DNA of 64,000 nucleotides from Micropterus salmoides. Lineage: Eukaryota > Chordata > Actinopteri > Centrarchiformes > Centrarchidae. Below are positions 25,627 to 35,115 of the stretch, piece by piece (the stretch's first letter is position 1; each line of letters opens with the position of its first letter). The translations under genes were made by a program, and so were the position numbers. The notes below the pieces were generated by a model. It did no database searches and had not been told where the DNA came from. It saw only the letters and a list, made by a program, of their open reading frames with translations. The stretch spans positions 14,559,403-14,623,402 of the forward strand of contig NW_024040040.1 in assembly GCF_014851395.1 (NCBI RefSeq), written 5' to 3'.

Positions 25627-26620
25627 TAGTATAACAGTCCCAGCAGTAACTTGCTATGGTAAGTAAGGTATAGCACTATTAGTGTAGTAGGCCTACTGGT
25701 TCTGATAACCAGTGGACCAAAACACACAGTTGTAGTATCATAGTCTAAGGCGTCATTGTAGAATCAGCCTGTATTCATTATAAGTAATTGTATTACAGTA
25801 TTTCTATTAATGTTATTAGTATTAAAGCGATTCAATTTTTATAATTTAATTCATAAAGGTCTCAGATTTACACATAATATGTCACTTGTCTCCCTCGTTT
25901 TTTTTATTTTGTGCCCCTGAAATAAATAGAAATAATAATTTAAAAAAAAGTAACTTGAAACAATTAGATAACCTGAAAATAAATAAAGAAAAGAAAAGAT
26001 CACATAAAGGTGAGAATAACACTGCACAGTAATTTAAAAAAATCTCCATTAGCTGCAGCCTGTTAAATAAGTAATCATAATGAAGGCTCTAAGTGGTAGT
26101 AGGTCTATAAGTAGGCTAATATTACAAGAATTCAGTGTTTAGTGACTAAAAGGTGTTCACGCCCTTTGACTTTAGAACAGAAAAAAAACAGTTTAATGCC
26201 AAAGTGACAACAAATCTCTGAATATTTTCTCATGGATAATGTGTGATAATAGGGATTTTCATTGCTCATTATTAAGGCTATGATTTGTAAATACTCTAGA
26301 GCTTCAGGAGCCCTAAAGGGGATGTTCATAACATTATTGGGTTTATTCATTATGTAAGTAGGCTATGTTGTTTTCATTTTTTTATAAGACATAGACTATG
26401 TTTAATAATGAGTTGTTTTTTTCTTCCATAGACCTCTATCCCTCCGTGCACTTACTTTGTCCACCGTCCCGGGTCTGAGTCGCTCCAGCAGCCTGCACAA
26501 CACCGCTCCATCCTGCAGAGACGACTGGAGGAAAGCCTCTGGATCCGAGATGCTTTTCTTGGGAGACTCCAGGACCCCCAGCGTTATGAGCCACGTTACC
26601 GTTTGTTCGGCCGAATTCAT
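6503..26620 (-). CDS. arhgef7: Rho guanine nucleotide exchange factor 7 (beta-PIX/Cool-1), full gene, 22 coding exons
   Basis: This gene encodes the Rac1/Cdc42 exchange factor and scaffold that binds PAK through its SH3 domain and GIT proteins through its C-terminal part, at focal adhesions and synapses. The start is the ATG at 26620, opening a CH domain that begins MNSAEQTVTWLITLGVLESP. The stop is at 6503-6505, after the ending DPTWDETNL. Joined exons total 2541 nt (846 aa plus stop), and every phase matches. Domain order is CH (about 1-111), SH3 (164-217), DH (253-about 430), PH (about 455-565), proline-rich and GIT-binding regions, coiled coil (about 788-835) and a PDZ ligand (TNL). The C-terminus and CH start match beta-PIX rather than alpha-PIX (ARHGEF6). 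Teleosts often keep two co-orthologues (a and b), and I cannot say which this is. Exon coordinates are given in the module entries below. It is divergent from ptk2b. Confidence 0.95.
7231..8031. mobile_element. non-autonomous inverted-repeat element with internal palindrome
   Basis: The ends share TGTTTCCATC (left 7235-7244; right as its complement at 8012-8021) and similar AT-rich subterminal sequence. Extra copies of the GATGGAAA motif lie at about 7290 and 7376. A 72-bp palindrome sits in the middle. It lies in the arhgef7 intron between exons 20 and 21. Open frames here have no recognisable product. Confidence 0.45.
7600..7671. repeat. 72-bp imperfect palindrome (hairpin)
   Basis: The left arm AAAGAGGTGGATGCA... 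(7600-7625) pairs with the right arm ...TGCATCCACCTCTTT (7646-7671) over about 26 bp with a few mismatches and a loop of about 20 nt. The outer AAAGAGGTGGAT is also the terminal sequence of the TTAA-flanked element at 59968-60714, so this may be a tiny nested relative. Confidence 0.6.
8822..9024 (-). CDS. arhgef7: arhgef7 possible alternative C-terminus (exon 19 read through its donor)
   Basis: If the exon 19 donor (GTAAGA at 8861-8866) is not used, the frame stays open for about 14 more codons and ends in a TAG at 8822-8824, giving a tail SVSQTTDMLAN with no coiled coil and no PDZ ligand. Mammalian beta-PIX has isoforms that end shortly after the same YDSIWTAHSYR block with a short unique tail. 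Whether this fish isoform is made is inference; intron retention or a downstream polyadenylation site would be needed. Confidence 0.35.
9478..9743. mobile_element. internally deleted Tc1-type element (MITE)
   Basis: The left end CTATATGGACAAAAGTAC is matched in inverted orientation by the right end ...GTACATTTGTCCATATAG near 9743. TA dinucleotides flank both ends. The interior resembles the antisense of a Tc1 transposase C-terminal region, heavily deleted. It sits in the intron directly downstream of arhgef7 exon 18. Confidence 0.7.
10986..11806 (-). CDS. arhgef7: arhgef7 exons 13-15: pleckstrin-homology domain
   Basis: Exons are 11720-11806, 11528-11606 and 10986-11101. Together with the end of exon 12 they encode the PH domain that follows every DH domain. 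Blocks are ESNERYLVLFPHTLLVLSAS, RMSGFIYQGRMPLSGMLIS, NLRNAFEISG and the C-terminal helix SQRDLQDWLDLLTK. Phases run 0, 1, 0. Just after the PH helix a CA-rich coding stretch gives KHTHSHKPQ, unlike the mammalian sequence there. The exon 14 donor is a weak GTCAGC. Confidence 0.93.
11998..16497 (-). CDS. arhgef7: arhgef7 exons 6-12: Dbl-homology (GEF) domain
   Basis: Exons are 16406-16497, 14473-14567, 13937-14032, 12965-13087, 12687-12825, 12425-12484 and 12022-12168. Exon 6 gives SGTLKSPPKGFDTT and YYNV. Exon 7 opens the DH domain with VLQNILEAESEYSREL. Further recognisable blocks are QGNLEEISIFQQMLVQSLEE, GGFFLNLMPQIK, GASAPGILTLTTSLSKPF, RLERYPTLLKELDRHIE and LQILTEPIRNWEGDDI. These match the conserved DH helices that contact Rac/Cdc42. 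The donor of exon 8 is a weaker GTCAGT, but the phase-2 join to exon 9 restores HTKLPENQQR exactly as in the family. Confidence 0.94.
13496..13875 (-). repeat. dispersed fish repeat, copy 1
   Basis: The sequence begins AGCTGCAACTATCAATCATTG on the plus strand. It contains TCAGAAAATGGTGAAAAATGTC and ends in ATCGATTTG/ATCGATTAAT-type words. It is the inverse orientation of the copies at 14862 and 19706, and lies in arhgef7 intron 8. It contains an (ATT)n stretch at 13543-13570. Confidence 0.6.
14862..15115 (+). repeat. dispersed fish repeat, copy 2
   Basis: It shares with copy 3 the order: ATCAACTAT, TTTGAGTCA/TTTGAGTAA, AACATCTTTGGATTTTG, TGGACAAA, GACATCA and a closing GATTAATCTG. It is older and more diverged. 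It lies in arhgef7 intron 7. Confidence 0.5.
15971..16022. repeat. (CA)n microsatellite
   Basis: About 25 CA units in arhgef7 intron 6-7 sequence, which reads (TG)n on the coding strand. Confidence 0.9.
17836..18354. mobile_element. non-autonomous inverted-repeat element with AAGACC repeats
   Basis: The left end GTGTTGTAGTCAAGACC is the imperfect complement of the right end GGTCTTGAGTACTACAACAC. Both ends carry degenerate tandem AAGACC/GAGACC hexamers. No coding frame is inside. It lies in arhgef7 intron 5. Family assignment (hAT-like) is a guess. Confidence 0.6.
18937..19394 (-). CDS. arhgef7: arhgef7 exons 4-5: linker and SH3 domain
   Basis: Exon 4 is 19270-19394 and encodes the serine-rich linker containing IKSFDSLNTQS. 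Exon 5 is 18937-19141 and encodes the whole SH3 domain: the ALYDF-like strand is VLVKARFPFQQ, followed by NEDELSFSKGD, GGWWEG, and SGWFPSNYVREL. The double Trp and the SNYV peptide-binding residues are intact, so binding to the atypical PAK proline motif is expected. Exon 5 ends in phase 1 at a GTGGGT donor and joins exon 6 to give Asp. Confidence 0.95.
19706..19955 (+). repeat. dispersed fish repeat, copy 3
   Basis: The sequence runs from ATGATTAATCGATTAGTTGTC through CTTAAATGTGAGTATTTTCTG, GACAATAAACTGAATATCTT and TGGACAAAACAAAACATC to TTGTTGCAGCCCTAATATAAA. It is the best preserved of three copies in arhgef7, and lies in intron 3. Confidence 0.6.
19974..26620 (-). CDS. arhgef7: arhgef7 exons 1-3: calponin-homology domain
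   Basis: Coding exons are 26456-26620 (starts with ATG), 24800-24883 and 19974-20058. They encode residues 1-111 of beta-PIX: the CH domain with LESPKKSISDPEAFLQSSL, a middle segment FFQEPRSDSECQRNITEYIK, and NDLLQALNFSKVLNSLVALN. Phases are 0, 0 and 1. Introns 1 and 2 are long (1.6 and 4.7 kb). Intron 1 holds a compound TG/AG microsatellite, and intron 2 holds a Tc1-like transposon. Shorter PIX isoforms that lack the CH domain start from internal promoters in mammals; no such promoter is evident here from sequence alone. Confidence 0.93.
20907..22546 (-). mobile_element. Tc1/mariner-type DNA transposon, inactive, with 179-bp terminal inverted repeats
   Basis: The element is flanked by TA on both sides (20905-20906 and 22547-22548) as expected for Tc1/mariner. 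The inverted repeats run 20907-21085 and 22368-22546; they match closely, with scattered mismatches, and the termini are CAGTCCCCTCC and its imperfect complement. Long repeats with a second copy of the outer motif near the inner end (AATGGAACAAA; CCAATAGTTTTG) suggest the IR/DR class. The transposase lies on the minus strand between. It sits in intron 2 of arhgef7, in the same orientation as that gene. Confidence 0.95.
21151..22177 (-). pseudogene. broken Tc1-type transposase
   Basis: Reading from the ATG at 22175-22177: a paired-type DNA-binding domain (KTRELSVGEKQAIVMLRKEG, GIASTTIWNVLKKKE, GRPR), then DDE domain pieces WTDETKINLYQSDGKAK, QQDNDPKHTA and DWPSQSPDLNP-EHAF. The frame changes near 22040-22000 (after GRPRKRKQ) and again near 21600 (after GGGNVMAW), so it cannot make a full protein. 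One residue is also missing between Pro and Glu at the third catalytic site (family DLNPIEH). Both Asp residues and the Glu of DDE are otherwise present in the broken frames. Confidence 0.93.
23926..23953. repeat. (CA)n microsatellite
   Basis: About 12 CA units in arhgef7 intron 2. Confidence 0.9.
25546..25622. repeat. compound (TG)n(AG)n microsatellite
   Basis: About 22 TG units run directly into about 16 AG units. The alternating purine-pyrimidine part and the mirror-symmetric AG part favour Z-DNA and triplex structures respectively. It lies in arhgef7 intron 1. Confidence 0.92.
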
Positions 26621-26960
26621 GTCTCTTATATCCTAAAACAACAACAGAAGCAGCAGCAGCACTCCTCGGTGTCTGCGCTATCCTACTTGTGGTCCGTCCA
26701 AAATGAGACAAGAGGGTCAGCCCCGCCTTGTTTGAACATTACAGTCGCACTGCCTGAACCACACAGGCTGTGGTAAAAATTTAGAGTGGAAACGGGAAAT
26801 AAATGTGGTCCCTTCCTCAAACAGCTTCGTATTGTCCCGCACTGCTCCCACTCCCCCTCTCTCTGAGCGGATGCTGGCATCACCTTTGCTTGTGTGTACA
26901 ACTGCAGCAGCAGCAGCACTAGAGTCATGAGAGACACTGCAGGAGACCACTTCCTTTGAC
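26621..26960 (-). promoter_or_regulatory. arhgef7: probable arhgef7 5' UTR and promoter region
   Basis: This is the stretch immediately upstream of the start ATG. It is richer in GC and CpG than the flanks, with runs of GCAGCAGCAG (CTG/CAG) at about 26650 and 26903. No TATA box is evident. The transcription start is not determined. Confidence 0.4.
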
Positions 26961-29900
26961 AGTTTTCAAAATAAAAGTAAATTAAAAGAAGAGCTTGTGG
27001 AAAGTTTGCTTATGGAAGAATAAAGAGGAATACAAATGTTCACTGTTGACCATCCCTTTTAACCACTTTGTGTCATAACAATTGTTCTCATTTCTTTGTT
27101 TGTAATTTTAGGCCTAGTGCTTAGACCACACCAATGAACTACATCAAAATTACAGAAATTTAATTCAAACAAATAGTTGCAGTCTAATCATGTACAGTAG
27201 GCTACAATAAAGACATAAACAGCCTTAAAAACTACTGTTTAGGCTGTGCTATTAGGCTATACAAAATGATTGTAAAATGAATCTTATATTATTCATGGTG
27301 CCATGTTGTACAGGCGACATTTTACCAGATAGTGCCAGTCACAATGTTTTAAGAGATGTAGATGTACTAGTATGCATTTTTCAGCTATGAACATATAATC
27401 GAATATAGTGTGATCATCATGGCAGTCAGTCAGTTTGTTTCTCAGTATGACTACCATTTTTTAAAATTCTAATTTGAGGACATTAAATCAACATCAAATA
27501 ATAATAACTCACTTATAACTATTGCGTTTATAAACATGTATTAAAAGCAAATAGGATGGGTTTGTAAAAATATTTTTTACCAGAATTGTTTTTGTTTTTT
27601 TTATTTTTTATCAGAAATGTAAAAAGAAAAATAATGAGTCAGTAAGTGGAAATGTGTCTGTTTCATTTTCATTGGGCTACCAGGGTTAACAGAGGATCCA
27701 TTACTACTACAAATATTAAATGCAAATCTTAAACCAGACAGTTTAACTGTACTTCACTGCAAATTTAAGCGACTTGTTTTCTCTTCAGACTTATCTTTTC
27801 AGAAGTTTTGCACTTGTATTTCGTGTGTGTCAGTCCTTTTGTGCTTTTGCTTTGAAGGCAAATTTGTCTAACTTCCGTTTTAAGAATCATTTTCTTCGTG
27901 GATTTTGACATCAGCACGTTGCAGGACCGTCCCATTGATGACTAACAGCCACATAATTAAACCCCACAGCGCAGACAGACTACGGGTCTCATCTGATAAA
28001 GGCTGATTGAAATAGACTGTTAAATTCCCAAATGGCTGTAAATCAAATGTAGGCTATTTCTACATCCAGCAAGTTCCTCTCTATTTCCTTTCATATGTTT
28101 GGACAGATAAAGTGTGATGTGCCGTACATTTACAATGCAATATATCAAAATATTTTAATTACATTTAGTCTCAATATTATTTACATTAAGTTGTGACTGA
28201 CTTGTTATTGTAGAAAGAGGCAAATCAGAAATATGTGATAGTTGTGGCTTGAAGAGTGGCACCATCACTGTTCATAAAAAGTCAGCAGTGGGCCTAAAAT
28301 TTGCTAATGCACTGATTTATTCAATAAGCCATAACTTACGCGTTACGTTGATTTCTTCCTGGGGCAAGGCGTTATTAATTCAATAAGCCTTTTATCATCA
28401 GTGTCAAGCCGGGGTTTATCGCCCTCTGTCGGACAGTCTAGTTTATAGTTTGTTAAAATACCGGTATACATACAGTGTAACCCAATGCCAGAAACATATC
28501 CTGTAACATTTCACTAACCCTATAATAAAATCCTAATATGAATGACTAAAAAAATCTTAATATAGTGAATATAAAGCATAGTAATGTATGTATGAAAATG
28601 TCATTATATTGTCACTTTTGTCTGATGTAAACCCCCATAAATTATTGGTGTTCTGTAATGATATTTAAGGGTAGCCTGATACCTACATGCAAAACTGAAA
28701 AGACTATTTACTCTTGTCACATACTAAATACCCAAAATTAAATTTTTTGAGTTGGACTGTTGTGTAGATACAACATAGTTATATGTTTTCAGTTTCATTA
28801 ACATCGATGCTTGGATTCTGCAGTATATGGACCCAATTTTGCTAGCTCCTCTGACTAGACCCCTGTTTGCAAGTAACACATTTATACTACATATAATTGT
28901 GTGTACATCCCATCCGACATTGAGTCCATATGAACGATATCAAATTCAGTGACTGAAAAAAATTATCCAATTAGCTTCTCTTCCAAAATTTTATTTGACT
29001 CAAAATATTGGGCTCACAAAGGCAAGGTTTAAACCCTACCAGGTCTTTCTTCCTCAGACAAATGACCTACATGACAGCTGATCACACAATACCAAAAGGT
29101 AAAAGGTACCATTAGACTAGTGATCCACATACAATGTGCAACACTGCAGCGGAACACTGCTTTCAATTGATTTCATGGAATGTAACTAATGCGGCTGTTA
29201 AATTATTTGTTCTGTACCACACACACACAAAAAATCTGTCAGTAATGCCCATCATGCATTGGGTGTCTGAGTGTTCATGAAAACAGGAAACATGGAGTTC
29301 ATCATTTGAAAACTAGCTCAGCATCCAATTATCAGAATCAGAATTCAGCTTTAAATGCCTGTTAAAATGGTAAAAACAGAAAGCATCATCATCTGTGCCT
29401 TCAGTTCTGGGTTGGGTCGTGGGTGTGAAAAATTGATACACTATGCATAACAGGATGTCACACTAAGTATTCAGATTAAGTGCCATGTCACTTTAATGTG
29501 TGAGGTATTTCAGTAACACAGAGCCAGTACATGATATGTGTTATGTGACAGCGGCTGTCATGCAAGGTGACAAAGGAACTAACTTTCAAAACACACACTT
29601 CGATGGGGTTCGGAATCTTGCTAAGGACACTCAGACGTTTAGACTGAAGGACCTTCTGATTATTGGATGACCCACTCTGTCTCCTGAGACACAGTTGCCC
29701 CTATGTGTCTCTCCTCTCTCCTAGGTCCATGTCTTATTGGATACTTGTAGAACTGTAAAAAGCCTCCCATCACAGTGTAATTATGACTGATCATTTCCAC
29801 TCAATGTTTGAGAGTTAAGAAGTGGCTTGCCCATGTCAGAAAAGTCCAGATCTCGCTCTCCAATAAGGCCAGAGCTGAAAAACCAAACACAATCAGCCTG

Positions 29901-32163
29901 TCATCTCATACAGATGTCTGTAGCAATCGTGACACCCCTGGCTCATTGAAAAGTACAGGGTCAACTTGTTGTAATGGATATCAATAATAAAGATTTGACA
30001 AGAGTCAAGAGTCCCTTTCTCCACCAGCTGAATGACGAAGACAGTTAGTCAGTGACTAAGTCGATGCCCAGCAGGTCTCAAAACTACTGGCCCAAAGACA
30101 AATTCAGCCGGCCACGTTATCTTAAATTGTATCCATGTACCAAAATATCCTGTTAGAATGCATTTGACATACAGACGGGTGAGTTACAACACCATGTAGT
30201 GTATCTGCATAATCCTCCAAATAGGTAGTAACATTATAGTGTCACCATGCAAGTAATAGTATCAAGTTGACTGGTATAGTTTGCTTTACAGAGAAGAAAG
30301 AAACCTCTGTTTTCTGAAAATGACATGGGCCACACTTTTCCTGACAGTGGTTACTGCTGTGACATTTTTTCTTAAACCTATGTGACCCAAACTCCCACAC
30401 ACACTCAAAGAGAGCCCACTAAGTCAGTCAACAGAGGCAACAAAACCACTGAAGCAGAATCTGTAAGCAGGGGATCAAAAAACTTTCCATCAGCAGAACC
30501 ATGGTCACCACAGAGGACGCTTCGCTACACAAACAAATTTATACTGCCATGCTCCAGCTTTGCATGACTGCTTTCATGTTAGAGAAAGCCGCTTTTAATT
30601 TTAAGAACAGAATAATGTGTAAGTAAGCCACACAATTAGGTTTATTGCCAGGTTTAGACACAGTTAGGTTTATTGGTACATACACATACAACGAATTTGC
30701 CTTGGTATATACTGGTGCTTAACAGTGCACATAAACATAAACATAGAAATAAAAATATCTAAAAAGTAAAGAGATCAAAAATTGTACAAGTATAAAAAAT
30801 AATACAGTAATACTAATACACAAAATGCAAAAAATATACAGAACAATTAATAAGGAATGTGCAAAAACTTCAATATCAGCAATGAAGAATTATTGTACAC
30901 AGTGTTAACAATATACATTTCATACGGTATGACCCTAAATGGCTCTAAAATTACATTTCCAAGCGTAAACTCACCACTGGGCACTTGCTTTAGTGCCATA
31001 TGCTAACCTGAGAGCTGCAGAAAAACTTAAACAAAACATGAATAATGTACATGAATAAGAAAAACTTTGATCTAAAACTTAGAATTTCAATAACAAGAAT
31101 CTACTGGCACATTATCTGCTCTGTAAGGCTGTATTTATGCATAGCAGTGCCTTGAGCTAAATGCTAACAGCATGCTAACATGCTCAAAATAAATGCTAAT
31201 GTTTAGGTACACCATCTTTGTTAGTGTGTTAGCATGCTAACAATTACTATTTATCAGTGAACACAAAGTAAAGGCAGAGATCACCAAAGTACTACAGTTC
31301 ATCCAGGGGAGGGACTTTGATACCTGTACCACATGTCACAGCAATATATCCAATGGTTGTTGAGATATTTTACTCAAAAGCAAAAATGTCAACCTCATGG
31401 TGGCACTACCAAAGAAGTCAGAATGTTGGAGAGACCTGCCAACATTTGCATCCCAAGAGCCAAGCAAGTGTGGTTAAAAACCTGTAAATAACCAGCTCAT
31501 GTTGTTGTGCTTGATATAAAAATACTGTCATCAGGCCCAAGTCCCCATTTTCACCTATGCTGTGCTTTTCCTCATCAAATCTTTTGGAAGAAAGCACATT
31601 AGTATAATGTAGGCCATGCCTGTTTTGCACAGTGGGTGTGAGTTGTGGTTTGGTATCATTGAGACAGGGGGTGACACGACAGTTTCATCAGCCCTGTCAG
31701 TTTTTCTGTTAGCTGCACTTCAACTTCCTTATTTGCCCGTAAGCACCGTTTCCTCTTTCATTTACCAATGCTTCTTCGGGGCATAGCATTGGATTACTCT
31801 GCTCTGTTAACCTGCCAAAGACGATCAAATCTGCACTTTACAAAGTAATGTAGTCTGTTGTCTTCAGTTTTAAACAGTGATAACACATTTCTCGTGCTGG
31901 GACGTGGAGCTTGCTGGTGGTGGTGAGTGCAGAGGAATCGCAGCAGAAGTTGAATCATCTACTGAGATATGAATGTTCTTCAATTCCAACAGCTCATGTA
32001 ATCGTAGTTTGTTCTGTCCAAACCCTGTCTGTCTCCAGCTTAGATGTATCCCTTCATGTCTGTGTTTTATGTGGCTGCGTGTGCATGACAGAGAAGGAAG
32101 AACACTATGCAGTAGCATACACGTCGTGTGTGTCTTGGTGTGTGTGTGTGTTGAGTGTTTGTG
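26961..32163. other. intergenic region between divergent arhgef7 and ptk2b
   Basis: About 5.2 kb with no coding exon. It holds an interspersed repeat at 31130-31420 and otherwise unremarkable AT-rich sequence. Any ptk2b promoter and untranslated first exon would lie here, or in the TG-rich stretch just before the ATG (32130-32163), but I cannot place them. Confidence 0.5.
31130..31420 (+). repeat. abundant fish-type interspersed repeat
   Basis: GCTAACAGCATGCTAACATGCT, CAGTGAACACAAAGTA, GATCACCAAAGTACTACAGTTCATCC, CAATATATCCAATGGTTGTTGAGATATTTTACTC and CTCATGGTGGCACTACC occur in order. A fragment of the same family appears at about 56535-56645 (GATGGTGGCACTAGATCCCA... GATATTTCACT). No coding content. 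Confidence 0.5.
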
Positions 32164-35074
32164 ATGTCGGGAGACACCAGCACCCTGTCCTGGAGGAGCA
32201 TGTCTCCCACCAGCCAATCAGATTCCTCAGATTTGTCTCCCACATCAACTGTGGCCAGGGACAACGTCTTCCCGGTGAAGATCATCAAAGTGTGTTTCCT
32301 CAGCAACAGCTCCAACCTCGGCAAGAACTTCAAACTGGTCCGCTGTGAGGAGGGGTGGACTATCAGGGTAAACTCTACTGTACTCTACTGTGTACTCTAC
32401 TGTACCATAATGTACTTTACTCTACTTTACAGTTCACCATACTGTTATCCACTGTACTGTACTCTACTATACTGTCCTCTACTTAACTACACTATGCTAT
32501 GCGCTACTGTACTCTACAACCGTATACTATCCTCTACTTAACTACACTATGCTTTAAGCTACTGTATTCTAGTATACTGTCTTCTACTTTACTGCACTAC
32601 GCTATACGCTACCGTACTCTACTATACTGTCTTCTACTTTACTGCACTACGCTATACGCTACTGCACTCTACTATACTGTCTTCTACTTTACTGCACTAC
32701 GCTATACGCTACTGCACTCTACTATACTGTCTTCTACTTTACTGCACTACGCTATACGCTACTGTACTCTACTATACTGTCCTCTACTTAACTACACTAT
32801 GCTTTAAGCTACTGTATTCTAGTATACTGTCTTCTACTTTACTACACTATGCTATACACTGCTGCACTGTACTATATTGTCTTCTACAATATGCTTTATT
32901 CTACTGTAATCTACTGTACTATGCTATACACTACTGTCCTCGTCTTAACTTTACTATGCTACTGTCCTCTAATATAGTTTTCTCTTTAATTTACTGTACT
33001 TTAATGTACATTACTTTATTCTACTTGACAGCACTACACACTGCTGTTCTCCACTGTACTGTACTCTACTATACTGTCCTCTACTTTGCTGTCCTCTATT
33101 TACTTTTTTCTTTACTTTACTGTACTTTAATGCATGTAACTATACTCCACCTTACTGTTTTTTCTCCACTATACTACACTTTGCTGTCCTCTATTATCTA
33201 TACTTTCCTCTTTACTTCACTGTACTATAATGTACTTTATTCTACTTGACAGTACTATACCATACTGTTCTCTACTGTACTGTATTGTACTATACTGTCC
33301 TCTAAGTAACTGCATCATGCTTTACACTACTGTACTCTACTATACTGTCCTCTTCTTTCTGCATCATGCTTTACACTACTGTACTTTATTATTGCTCTTT
33401 ACAGTTTTGTACTCTATTATCCTTTAATCCACTGTACTGTACTCTACTATACTGTCCTCGACTTAACTACACTAAGCCATATGTTTCTGTACTCCACTAC
33501 TACAGCGTTGTACTCTATTATCCTTTAATGTACTTTACTGTAATCCACTTTACTGTTTTTTCTCTACTATATTACACTTTGCTGTCCTTTAGTTTGCTGT
33601 CCTCTACTATACTTTTCTCTTTACTTTACTGAACTATAATGTACTTTACTCTACTTTACAGTATTATACCATACTGTTCTCCACTTTACTGTACTCTACT
33701 ATACTGTCCTTTACTGAACTGCACTATGCTCTAAGCTACTTTACTCTACTACTGCAGTTTTCTATTGTTGTCTATTGTAGTTGTCTATTACTCAACTCTG
33801 TACAATACTCCTGTACTTCCTTTTATAGTGTTGTCTGTATTCCACAGTATGGTACTCCACTTTATTGAACTTGTCTGTACTCTGCTGTTCTTTACTCAGC
33901 TGTACTTTACTGTATTTCCCTGAACTTGTCTGGATACAGCTTTGTTTAACTGTATTCCACTGTACTCTACTAGAATAATGTTTCTAGGTGCTCAGCTGTG
34001 ATGCACTCCACTGTGTTATACAGTACTTTACTTTTCTTGACTGTACTACACTGTACTTAGCTGATGCAACTATACTCTCCTGCTCTATACCTTACATTAC
34101 TGGACTGTATTCTGCTTCTATGCTCCACTGTATACTCTGCTTGCAATGTACTCTAATAAAAGTCTGCTTTAGATTTTAGATGCTGGAAGGTAAAACTTGC
34201 ACTGACATAGTTGAGAAATAGGTAATTAGGTGGATGAGGCTTTTATGTTGTTGCACACTGAATCATTAGCTGCTTGTACAGTATCACATTCACATTTTGA
34301 ACATCCCAGAGACATAACAGTATGATAACGTATGTCCCAGGCTATCATCAATATGGTGCTGTCCAGTGGCTGTGTGGGTCCAGACATAAAACACAGGCTC
34401 TGCTACGGCCTCCTCCTCAAACACCTTAAGTCCTCAGTGATACACTGGCTGCACCCAGACCTGACTGTGTCTGAACTCACCCAGCGCTACGAACAGCAGC
34501 ATCTAGAGGCTGAGTGGAGGTCAGTACTGCAGTCTTTATCTGCTACGTGTGCAGCACGTGTGTTTTAGATGTGTCCCAGGTAATTCAATTAATGTGAAGG
34601 CAACAGCCATCAATAAAACCATAAGTAAATGCTTTCTAATACTTGGTTTTGTTATTTTTACAGTGTAAAACACAAAACATTAAACCCTGTTAGAATTACT
34701 ATTGTTTCATTTAGCATGTAATTGGGGAACAGTTTATCATGTAGTTGGGGAACAGCTCTTGCAATGGACAAATTGTTCATGAAGCTTTTCTTGTGACATA
34801 ACTAAAGAAAAAGTCCATGACTTGACAAAGCTAACTGTGACATTTGTCCAGATATGACCTGAGGATCAGATACATCCCATTAGACTTCATGGAGAAATTC
34901 AAAGATGACAGAACCACCATGCTCTACTTTTACCAGCAGGTCAGTAATACATTTGTGTGACTGTTTGTGTATGTTTACCCTTGCAAATTATTTTGAGTTT
35001 TAGATCTTGGGAATGAGGATATCTTACTATATCTCTCTCTTCACCAAGGATTTTTGGAGGATTAAGACTTAAAA

Positions 35075-35115
<41 letters not shown>

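Noticed and set aside
32367..33632. Overlapping open frames of 60-128 codons (Tyr/Leu/Cys-rich) in ptk2b intron 1
   Set aside because: They are translations of the ACTNN minisatellite, exist in more than one frame and show the repeat's periodicity, not a protein's.
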